Below are positions 1 through 5,478 of a stretch of 6,032 nt of DNA, one piece after another; position 1 is the stretch's first letter; each line of letters opens with the position of its first letter. This DNA is from DATKSS01 sp049582065. GTDB taxonomy: Bacteria > Chloroflexota > Dormibacteria > Dormibacterales > Dormibacteraceae. The position numbers and the translations under genes are program-made. Location: positions 1-6,032 of the forward strand of contig JBAUTF010000238.1 in NCBI GenBank assembly GCA_049582065.1. Reading direction: 5' to 3'. The notes below the pieces were generated by a model that had not been told where the DNA came from, made no database searches, and was given only the letters and a program-made list of their open reading frames with translations.

Positions 1-1091
1 CCCAGCTCGTCGCTGCCCTGATCGGCCTGGTCCTCGTGTTGGTCGTGCTGCGCGACGCCTTCGAGACGATCGTGCTGCCGCGGCGCGTCTCCGGCGTGCG
101 AGTGTCGAAGGTCTTCTACCGCCTGACCTGGAAACCGTGGGCGGCGATCGCCCGGCGAATGCCCGCCGGCGACCGGCGCGAGACCTACTTGAGCACGTAC
201 GGGCCGATCTCGCTGCTCGTGCTGATCGTCCTGTGGGGCGCGATCCTGATCACGGGCTTTGCCCTCCTGCTCTGGGCGGCGGGATTCGACGCGTCGCTGT
301 CCAGCGCCGACCATCTCTATGTGAGCGGCACGACCTTCACCACGTTGGGCATCGGCGACTTCACGCCCAAGACCGACCTGGCTCGCTTTGTGACAGTGGT
401 CGAGGCCGGCACCGGCTTCGGCTTCCTCGCCGTAGTCATCTCGTACCTGCCGGTGCTCTACCAGAGCTTCTCGCGACGAGAGACGGCGATCTCGATGCTC
501 GACGAATGGGCGGGGTCGCCGCCGAGCGCAGGCGAGCTGTGGCGCCGCGCCGCCGCATCGGGTGCGATGGAGGAGCTGAGGCCCTTGATGGCGCGCTGGG
601 AGGAATGGACGGCCGAGCTGCTCGAAAGCCATCTCTCTTACCAGGTCCTCAGCTACTTCCGCTCGCAGCATGAGAACCAGTCGTGGCTCGCGGCGCTGAC
701 GGCGATCCTGGATTTCTCCGCGCTATGGCAGGCCGCGAAGGCGGAGGGCAAGACGTGGCAGGCGCGCCGCGTGTACGCCATCGGGAGGCACGCGCTCGGT
801 GACCTGAGCCAGGTCCTGCGCGCGGCACCCAGGTTCGACGCTCCAGACCGGCTTTCTGCCGCAGAGTTCGACGCGCTCGTCGCCGTCCTCACCGAAGCGG
901 GCGTGCGTGTCGACCGAGATGTCTTCAGGGAGCGCCTGAGCAGCCTGCGCAAGGGTTATGAGCCCTATGCGTCCGCACTGAGCCAAGAGCTTCTGATGGA
1001 GATGCCGCCGTGGATCCCTCTCGACGGCCGGAAGGACAACTGGGAGACCACCGCATGGGAGGGCGCCGCCCCGGGGGCGTCGCTCCACTAG
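1..1091 (+). CDS. Potassium channel family protein (Ion_trans_2), 5' end missing
   Basis: Probable cation (K+) channel subunit in the cytoplasmic membrane. The frame is open to the left edge: the codons from base 3 onward encode a hydrophobic helix (QLVAALIGLVLVLVV) that runs through the GTG at 36, so that GTG is internal and the true start lies outside the window. Counting from the GTG at 36, the order is: the first helix ending near residue 5; a basic segment with FETIVLPRR (9-17); a second helix at about 56-82; a pore loop with TTLGIGD (102-108, bases 339-359); and a third helix at about 115-140. About 200 mostly helical, charged cytoplasmic residues follow. This matches the 2TM-pore arrangement of Ion_trans_2 proteins. 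The selectivity filter reads TLGIGD where the canonical form is T-V-G-Y-G-D. No RCK or cyclic-nucleotide-binding domain is recognisable in the tail. It converges with the ABC ATPase gene, leaving 12 nt between stops. Ion selectivity is inferred from the family. Confidence 0.85.
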   Translation, partial: QLVAALIGLVLVLVVLRDAFETIVLPRRVSGVRVSKVFYRLTWKPWAAIARRMPAGDRRETYLSTYGPISLLVLIVLWGAILITGFALLLWAAGFDASLSSADHLYVSGTTFTTLGIGDFTPKTDLARFVTVVEAGTGFGFLAVVISYLPVLYQSFSRRETAISMLDEWAGSPPSAGELWRRAAASGAMEELRPLMARWEEWTAELLESHLSYQVLSYFRSQHENQSWLAALTAILDFSALWQAAKAEGKTWQARRVYAIGRHALGDLSQVLRAAPRFDAPDRLSAAEFDALVAVLTEAGVRVDRDVFRERLSSLRKGYEPYASALSQELLMEMPPWIPLDGRKDNWETTAWEGAAPGASLH

Positions 1092-1103
1092 AACCGGGCG
1101 AGC

Positions 1104-1871
1104 TCAGAGCACCTTCGAGAGGAAGGATTTGGTGCGCTCGTGCCGGGGGCTGGCCAGCACATCGCGCGGAGCGCCCTGCTCCACGATCACGCCGGAATCC
1201 ATGAACACAAGGCTGTCGCCGACCTCGCGCGCAAAGCCCATCTCGTGCGTCACCACGATCATGGTCATGCCGTCCTCGGCCAGGCCCCGCATGACGTCGA
1301 GGACCTCGCCCACGAGCTCAGGGTCGAGCGCCGAAGTGGGCTCGTCGAACAGCATCAGCTTCGGCTGCATGGCCAGCGCCCGCGCGATCGCCACGCGCTG
1401 CTGCTGGCCTCCCGACAGCTGGTTGGGATACGCATTCACCTTCTCGCTGAGGCCGACGCGCTCGAGCAGCGCGCGAGCCCGGGCCTCCGCGCTTGGGCGC
1501 CCTTCCTTCTTGACGTGAATGGGCGCCTCGACCACGTTTTGGAGCGCAGTCATGTGGGGGAAGAGATTGAAGCGCTGGAAGACCATGCCGATCTCGGACC
1601 GCTTGCGGCACACCTCGCGATCGGGCAGCTCGTAAAGCCTGTCGCCGCGCTCTCGGTAGCCGACGAGCTCGCCGTCAACTGAAAGCCGCCCGGCGTCGAT
1701 CTTCTCGAGGTGGTTGATGCAGCGCAGAAACGTGCTCTTGCCCGAGCCCGACGGCCCGATCACGCACATCACCTCTTTGGGTGACACCTCGAGGTCGATG
1801 CCCCGCAGCACCTCCAGGCGGCCGTAGCTCTTGTAGACGGCTTCGGCTTTGACCATGGAAGCGGCGGCCAT
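1104..1871 (-). CDS. Polar amino-acid ABC transporter, ATP-binding protein (GlnQ/HisP type)
   Basis: Cytoplasmic ATPase that powers the importer encoded just upstream. With the start at 1871 it has 255 residues, usual for the GlnQ/HisP family. All nucleotide-binding motifs are intact: Walker A GPSGSGKST (39-47), Q-loop Gln99 in VFQRFNLFPH, signature LSGGQQQR (152-159), Walker B LMLFDE (172-177), D-loop SALD (180-183) and switch His209 in VVTHEMGFA. FNLFPHMT after the Q-loop is typical of the polar amino-acid subfamily. The start at 1871 is chosen because the permease stop and this ATG overlap as TGATG, a classic reinitiation arrangement. An in-frame ATG at 1856 (MVKAEAVYKSYG) would give 250 residues and a more standard N-terminus, but neither start has a strong ribosome binding site. 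It is the last gene of the operon. The family call is firm; the exact substrate is not readable from this subunit. Confidence 0.95.
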   Translation of the reverse strand: MAAASMVKAEAVYKSYGRLEVLRGIDLEVSPKEVMCVIGPSGSGKSTFLRCINHLEKIDAGRLSVDGELVGYRERGDRLYELPDREVCRKRSEIGMVFQRFNLFPHMTALQNVVEAPIHVKKEGRPSAEARARALLERVGLSEKVNAYPNQLSGGQQQRVAIARALAMQPKLMLFDEPTSALDPELVGEVLDVMRGLAEDGMTMIVVTHEMGFAREVGDSLVFMDSGVIVEQGAPRDVLASPRHERTKSFLSKVL

Positions 1872-2860
1872 CAGCGGTGCTCGCTGCGGATAGAAACCAT
1901 GGGCTCCGCCGGCAGCGGGGGCGGGGCGTGGAAGGTGACGAGCATTCGGCGGAATCTCTGGAAAGGCGTCGACGGGAGCTCGCCCTGCACGCCTTGTCCG
2001 AAATACCGCTCGATGTAGTACTGCCCGATCGTAAGTACGGTCGTCATCGCCAGGTACCAGAGGCTGGCGACGATGAGCATCTCGATGACCGCAAACGTGG
2101 CATTCGCGATCTGCAGCGATCGCGTGAACAGCTCCGGCACGCTGGCTGTGAATGCCAGTGAGGTTGTTTTCAACATCGAGATGGTCTCGTTTCCGGTGGG
2201 TGGGATGATCACGCGCATCGCCTGCGGAAGGACGATGCGCTGCATCACCTGCAGCCGTGTCATGCCCAGCGCCTGCGCGGCCTCGGTCTGGCCGTGCTCG
2301 ACCGAGATGATCCCGGCCCGCACGATCTCGGCCATGTAAGCGGCCTCGTTGAAGCCGAGCCCGAAGATGGCGGCCATGATGGGCGTAACCACCGAGTTGG
2401 TGCCGACGTGCCATCCGAAGTCGGTGAAGGGGATGCCGATACCCACGTGGGGCAGCACGGCCGCGAGGTTGTACCAGAAGAAGATCTGCACCAGGACCGG
2501 GGTGCCGCGGAAGAACCAGATGTAAAACCAGCTCACCCACGACACCACTGGGTTGGGAGAAAGACGCATCACGGCGAGGAACGCCCCGAAGACGATGCCC
2601 ATCAGCATCGCGACCACTGTCAGCTCAAGGGTCAGCACGACGCCTTCGAGGATGAGCTTGCCGAACAGGTATCGAGAGACGAACTCCCATCGCATGTTGG
2701 GGGCCGTGACCACCGTGTAGACGGCGTCGGCCGCGATCGCGACCACCACGATCGCCGACACCCACCGCCACGGGTGGCGGACCGGGATCGCCTTGATCGC
2801 CTCCGGCCGCCGTTCAGCTTGTGAGCCGGGTGCCGGCGGACCTGAGGCGATGTCGGTCAC
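1871..2860 (-). CDS. Polar amino-acid ABC transporter permease (HisM/GlnP family)
   Basis: Membrane-spanning subunit of the importer, 329 residues. A cytoplasmic N-terminal extension of about 33 residues is followed by a helix (about 34-53), a gap, then the transport core starting near 67 (LILEGVVLTLELTVVAML). Family landmarks are FFRGTPVLVQIFFWYN (116-131), NEAAYMAEIVRAGI (171-184), the ATPase-docking EAA loop EAAQALGMTRLQ (193-204) with LPQAMRVIIPP (211-221), and TGNETISMLKTTSLA shortly after. A further helix covers the LIVASLWYLAMTTVL stretch and is followed by a tail of about 45 residues ending in basic residues. It is longer than the 220-280 residues common in this family because both ends are extended. 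Only one permease gene is present, so a homodimer is expected. The start is GTG at 2860, set by an AGGA 5 nt upstream. The gene follows the binding-protein stop by 21 nt and overlaps the ATPase start by 1 nt. Confidence 0.94.
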   Translation of the reverse strand: MTDIASGPPAPGSQAERRPEAIKAIPVRHPWRWVSAIVVVAIAADAVYTVVTAPNMRWEFVSRYLFGKLILEGVVLTLELTVVAMLMGIVFGAFLAVMRLSPNPVVSWVSWFYIWFFRGTPVLVQIFFWYNLAAVLPHVGIGIPFTDFGWHVGTNSVVTPIMAAIFGLGFNEAAYMAEIVRAGIISVEHGQTEAAQALGMTRLQVMQRIVLPQAMRVIIPPTGNETISMLKTTSLAFTASVPELFTRSLQIANATFAVIEMLIVASLWYLAMTTVLTIGQYYIERYFGQGVQGELPSTPFQRFRRMLVTFHAPPPLPAEPMVSIRSEHR

Positions 2861-2865
2861 TGCAA

Positions 2866-2870
2866 TCCTG
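2866..2870 (-). promoter_or_regulatory. Ribosome binding site of the permease gene
   Basis: On the minus strand CAGGA lies 5 nt ahead of the GTG at 2860. It falls inside the 21-nt gap after the binding-protein stop and supports the GTG as the real start, since no ATG is equally well placed. Confidence 0.6.
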
Positions 2871-2881
2871 CGCTGCTTACC

Positions 2882-3871
2882 TCAGTACGACGGGACGCAC
2901 GTCGGCCCGATCGAGCTGTTGTTGTTCAAGGCCACGTCGGAGCTGGCGATGGCGCCGTCGGCGACGCCCCACTGGTCGAGGATCGCCTTGTAGTACCCGT
3001 TGTTGTCGATCAGGTACTTGACGGCGTCGGTGATCGGCTGCTCGAGCGGGCTGCCCTTGACGACAGCGATGCCGTAGGGCGTGACGCTGCACGCCTGTCC
3101 GCCGATCTTCAGCTTGCCACCGGACTGCTTGACCTGGTAGTCGGCGACCGGCTGGTCGAGCCAGCCGAAATCTGCGCGCCCCGACATCAGCGCCGAGTTG
3201 GCCTCGGTCTGCGTCCCGAAGCTGGCCACGGTGATGTCCTGCTTGCCGGCCTTCTGGCAGTTGTCCGTTTCGCCCGAGATCGGCGCGCCGCCGACAGATT
3301 TGCCCATGAAGCCCCAGGCGTCACTCTCTTCGGTGGTGCCGGATTCCACTGCGACGGTGTGGCCGCACATGTCGACCGCGGTGCTGATCGAAGCCGTGCC
3401 GCCGACCTTGACCAGCCACGACTCACCCGCCTTGTAGTAGGTGATGAAGTCGATGCCTCCTTGCTCGCGCGACTGCGTCGGGGTCCAACTGGAGATGCTG
3501 AGAAGGTAGCGAGGCTTGTCTCCGCCCGCGACCTCGCTCGGGGTGCTGGCCTTGAGCTGGGCGATGATGTCGTCGAAGGTCACGTTGTTGAACGTGCACG
3601 CCACGCCCATGACCTTGCAGATCGCCTGGCCGAGGTCTATGTCCCAGCCTTGGATCGCGCCGGTGTCCGGGTTCACGAATTCGTTGGGCGCGTAGGTGGC
3701 GTCGGTGGCGATCTGGAACGGCGCCAGCGACTTGATGTTGGACGGAACCTCCGCGGCGACGCTCGCCACGGTGCCCGGTCCAGTCGGGTTGGGTGACGAG
3801 GTTGCCGTCGAACCGCCTCCGCAGGCTCCCACCAGAAGCGCCGCCCCGATTACCAGAACCTGCTTCTTCAT
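2882..3871 (-). CDS. Amino-acid ABC transporter substrate-binding lipoprotein (SBP family 3)
   Basis: Extracytoplasmic receptor of the importer, 329 residues. A short signal peptide (MKKQ, then a hydrophobic core) ends in a lipobox VGAC, so Cys17 should be lipidated and anchor the protein. A Gly/Ser/Thr/Pro linker (18-45) leads into the SBP_bac_3 fold: ATDATYAPNEF (55-65), GWDIDLGQAI (75-84), SISSWTPTQSRE (125-136), VAVESGTTEES (173-183), GRADFGWLDQ (231-240), YGIAVVKGS (266-274) and a C-terminal helix ending at QWGV. By comparison with HisJ/LAO proteins, Arg135 is placed to bind the substrate carboxylate and Asp239 the alpha-amino group. The mature part has six further cysteines (85, 92, 169, 205, 261, 325). 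A longer loop than usual sits at about 109-121. ATG 3871 is preferred over ATG 3877 because GGAGG is 8 nt from the first and only 2 nt from the second. It is the first gene of the operon. Confidence 0.95.
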   Translation of the reverse strand: MKKQVLVIGAALLVGACGGGSTATSSPNPTGPGTVASVAAEVPSNIKSLAPFQIATDATYAPNEFVNPDTGAIQGWDIDLGQAICKVMGVACTFNNVTFDDIIAQLKASTPSEVAGGDKPRYLLSISSWTPTQSREQGGIDFITYYKAGESWLVKVGGTASISTAVDMCGHTVAVESGTTEESDAWGFMGKSVGGAPISGETDNCQKAGKQDITVASFGTQTEANSALMSGRADFGWLDQPVADYQVKQSGGKLKIGGQACSVTPYGIAVVKGSPLEQPITDAVKYLIDNNGYYKAILDQWGVADGAIASSDVALNNNSSIGPTCVPSY

Positions 3872-3877
3872 CTGCAT

Positions 3878-3884
3878 CTCCTCC
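3878..3884 (-). promoter_or_regulatory. Strong ribosome binding site of the binding-protein gene
   Basis: GGAGGAG on the minus strand is the best Shine-Dalgarno sequence in the window. GGAGG ends 8 nt before the ATG at 3871 but only 2 nt before the ATG at 3877, so it decides the start and gives an N-terminus of MKKQ. Its strength fits the high expression expected of a binding protein relative to its membrane partners. Confidence 0.75.
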
Positions 3885-3916
3885 GGACCTTGGCGAATCG
3901 GTTACGGGCCACCGCC

Positions 3917-3923
3917 TATTATC
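3917..3923. promoter_or_regulatory. Candidate shared -10 box for the divergent promoters
   Basis: TATTAT reads on the plus strand (3917-3922) and GATAAT on the minus strand (3923-3918); both are close to the TATAAT consensus and stand out in GC-rich surroundings. The minus-strand reading would give a 5' leader of roughly 40 nt ahead of the binding protein. The plus-strand reading would start near 3929-3931, about 170 nt before the DUF929 start. No convincing -35 hexamer is found at 16-18 nt spacing on either strand, so the call rests on the -10 alone. Confidence 0.3.
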
Positions 3924-4100
3924 GAGAACCGTGAGCACCCGGCGGGTCTGGTTCGCTCGCGTAGGCCTGGCCGTGCTGGGCTCTCAGGCCGGACCCCTGC
4001 CGGCTTACCAACTTCGGTTCGGCTCGGCGGCCCAACACCTTCAGGGCTCCGGGCCTCATGCCTGCTGGATCCTCGCCCAACCGATCACGAGCGGACCCTC

Positions 4101-4940
4101 ATGAGCCGGCAGCCCGCGGCCAAGCACCCAAGGCCGATGCGCAAGCCCGTCTCTCGCACTCCTGCATGGGTCACCCCGGTCGCGGCGGTGGTCGCAATCA
4201 CGCTGGTGGTGGCCGGGTTCCTGCTCATCCGGTGGTACACGACACCGGCGGCGACGCCACCTCTGACCCCCGATGCCGCGCAGCTCGTCGTGAACTCTCT
4301 CTCCAGCCTGCCGGCCGCCGAGCTCGACTCGGTCGGACAGGGCTCCGCGCAGAACCTGATCAAGCCTGTGTCCGGAACGCCATTGACCGGGCCGTCGGGA
4401 AAGCCGCTCGTCTTCTACTTCGGCGCCGAGTACTGCCCCTACTGCGGAGCGGAGCGCTGGTCGATCATCGTGGCCCTGTCAAGATTCGGAGCGTTTTCCG
4501 GCCTGAAAACCACCAGCTCATCATCGAGCGATATCTATCCGAACACGCCGACATTCACATTTCACGGGGCCACCTACACGAGCCAGTACATCGACTTCCA
4601 GGCCGTCGAGACCACCGATCGCAACCAGAATCCGCTGGAAACCCCGACCGCCGCTCAGCAGGCGCTCGTGAGCCGGTACGACACGAGCGGCTCGATTCCA
4701 TTCGTCGATCTGGGAAACCGATTCGCCTTCGCCGGGGCGATGTACCTGCCGGACGTCCTGGCCGGGATGAGCTGGCAGGCCATCGCGGATGCGCTGGCCC
4801 AGCCCGACTCGCCCCAGGCCAAGGCGGTGCTCGGTTCCGCCAACCTGATCACCGCCGCGGTCTGCCGCATGACGGCTGACCAGCCGTCCAGCGTGTGTGC
4901 GTCAGCCTCGATCCAGGCCATCGAAAAGAAGCTCGGCTAG
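4101..4940 (+). CDS. DUF929 family membrane-anchored thioredoxin-fold protein
   Basis: Likely extracytoplasmic thiol-disulfide protein, 279 residues. A basic N-terminus (residues 1-20) precedes a single hydrophobic segment (about 24-43), giving an N-in anchor, followed by a Thr/Pro/Ala linker and a globular domain. The domain contains VFYFGAEYCPYCGAERW (104-120), a thioredoxin-like beta strand followed by a CPYC active site (Cys112, Cys115). SIPFVDLGNRFAF (198-210) has Pro200 in the position of the thioredoxin cis-proline. A second cysteine pair, Cys255 and Cys266, lies near the C-terminus in VCRMTADQPSSVC. This layout matches DUF929, a family known from actinobacteria and archaea with no settled function. 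Start ATG 4101 has only a weak GCGGA upstream; ATG 4137 (MRKPVSRTPAW, AAGG 4 nt upstream) would shorten it to 267 residues without affecting the anchor. The VKOR gene follows 8 nt after the stop, suggesting a redox partnership (inference). Confidence 0.88.
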   Translation: MSRQPAAKHPRPMRKPVSRTPAWVTPVAAVVAITLVVAGFLLIRWYTTPAATPPLTPDAAQLVVNSLSSLPAAELDSVGQGSAQNLIKPVSGTPLTGPSGKPLVFYFGAEYCPYCGAERWSIIVALSRFGAFSGLKTTSSSSSDIYPNTPTFTFHGATYTSQYIDFQAVETTDRNQNPLETPTAAQQALVSRYDTSGSIPFVDLGNRFAFAGAMYLPDVLAGMSWQAIADALAQPDSPQAKAVLGSANLITAAVCRMTADQPSSVCASASIQAIEKKLG

Positions 4941-4948
4941 GCGCCGAC

Positions 4949-5383
4949 ATGAGGCTGCAGCTGCTCGCCCTGTTCGCCGGGGTGGCCGGGGTGGGCGTAT
5001 CGATCTATCTCACCATCGTCCATTTCGCGGGCATCCCGCTCGCATGCCCGACCAACGCGGCGATCAACTGCGAGCAGGTGCTTTCGAGCTCTTACGCGGT
5101 GGTCGCCGGTTCGCCCGTGCCGACGTCTGCCGCGGGGATCCTGTGGTTCGGCGTGAGCGCCGCCCTCGCCGGCGCCATCCTGTTGATGCACCCGGCGCCA
5201 GCCTGGTCGAGGCTGCAGCTGGGCTGGTCGGCATTGGGCCTCCTCACCGTGCTCTTTCTTGTTTACGTGGAGATCGTCAGGCTCGGCGTCGTTTGCGTGT
5301 GGTGCTCGGTCGCGCATGCGCTGGTGCTGCTCATCTTCCTGGTCGCACTGCCAAGGCCACAGGAAGGTCGGGTGGACGCGTGA
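4949..5383 (+). CDS. Vitamin K epoxide reductase (VKOR) family protein
   Basis: Integral membrane thiol oxidoreductase that, in bacteria, makes disulfides with quinone as electron acceptor and reoxidizes a DsbA-like partner. It has 144 residues and four predicted helices (about 4-26, 60-80, 90-110, 113-134). The active-site pair is CVWC (Cys116, Cys119) at the outer end of the last helix; the loop pair is Cys33 and Cys41 in ACPTNAAINCEQVLSSS. The CX7C spacing of the loop pair and the following Ser47 align without gaps to Cys43, Cys51 and Ser57 of human VKORC1. Arg88, Arg136 and Arg141 fall on the predicted inner side, giving a consistent topology with all four cysteines outside. There is no fused thioredoxin domain, so the partner must be separate; the DUF929 protein encoded 8 nt upstream is the obvious candidate. 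Start ATG 4949 has a modest AGG 7 nt upstream. An earlier in-frame GTG at 4895 would add 18 polar residues inside the preceding gene and is less likely. Confidence 0.93.
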   Translation: MRLQLLALFAGVAGVGVSIYLTIVHFAGIPLACPTNAAINCEQVLSSSYAVVAGSPVPTSAAGILWFGVSAALAGAILLMHPAPAWSRLQLGWSALGLLTVLFLVYVEIVRLGVVCVWCSVAHALVLLIFLVALPRPQEGRVDA

Positions 5384-5478
5384 TCGCCTGGCCGTTCGAC
5401 CCCACCGTCTACGCCGGGCTGCTGACCCTCTGCCTTGGACACGCCTGGCTCGCGAGAGCCGCCGGCGACAGCAACTAG
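5380..5478 (+). CDS. 32-residue ORF resembling the N-terminus of a CtaG-type assembly protein
   Basis: GTG at 5380 overlaps the VKOR stop by 4 nt (GTGA), the arrangement of a translationally coupled gene, and the frame ends at TAG 5476-5478. The product begins MIAWPFDPTVYAGLLTLC and continues for 14 more residues, with a single short hydrophobic stretch (about 11-24). The W-x-FDP-x-V start followed at once by a helix is reminiscent, from memory, of the beginning of caa3-type CtaG cytochrome c oxidase assembly proteins, which are far longer. It could be a truncated ctaG remnant, a genuine single-helix small protein, or chance. An AGGAAGG lies about 12 nt upstream of the GTG, rather far for a ribosome binding site. 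The start overlap, codon use and stop position favour real translation, but the function is unknown. Confidence 0.4.
   Translation: MIAWPFDPTVYAGLLTLCLGHAWLARAAGDSN
5475..5478. other. Palindromic CTAG serving as the stop on both strands
   Basis: CTAG contains TAG on the plus strand (5476-5478, end of the 32-codon ORF) and TAG on the minus strand (5477-5475, end of the DUF2079-like gene). The convergent frames therefore overlap by 4 nt and no intergenic space remains for a separate terminator. Confidence 0.8.

Larger units (their letters stand above)
3872..4100. other. Divergent intergenic region with GC-rich leader
   Basis: This 229-nt gap separates the minus-strand importer operon from the plus-strand redox cluster and must hold the promoters for both. 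An AT-rich box lies at 3917-3923. A pentamer inverted repeat CGGTT/AACCG (3899-3903 and 3927-3931) flanks it, which could be an operator but is short. Downstream are two hairpins that cannot form together: GGCCTG (3964-3969) with CAGGCC (3985-3990), and GCCGG (3988-3992) with CCGGC (4000-4004). An open frame with GTG at 3931 and TGA at 4102-4104 spans most of the region (57 codons plus stop). I see no T-run terminator, tRNA or recognisable riboswitch. Confidence 0.6.

Noticed and set aside
1092..1110. GCTCAGAGC near the convergent stops of the channel and ATPase genes as a possible terminator.
   Set aside because: The arms are separated by a single base, so no hairpin loop can form, and there is no T-run.
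1872..2540. The ATPase reading frame stays open upstream across the permease gene, suggesting a 478-residue protein.
   Set aside because: The extra residues are rich in Arg, His, Ala and Gly with no domain, and the permease in the other frame has all its family motifs. It is a GC-rich shadow frame.
4010..4060. GGTTCGGCTC-like sequence in the leader as a possible tRNA T-arm.
   Set aside because: No acceptor stem, anticodon arm or matching second half can be paired around it.
3696..4100. An open frame extending the DUF929 protein upstream into the binding-protein gene (414 residues in total).
   Set aside because: It runs antisense through the signal peptide of the binding protein and would place about 135 disordered residues before the membrane anchor. 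The ATG at 4101 gives a family-like N-terminus.
4058..4879. A 273-residue plus-strand frame inside the DUF929 gene.
   Set aside because: Its translation is Arg/Gly/Ala-rich with no motif, while the overlapping frame carries CPYC, the cis-Pro loop and the membrane anchor.
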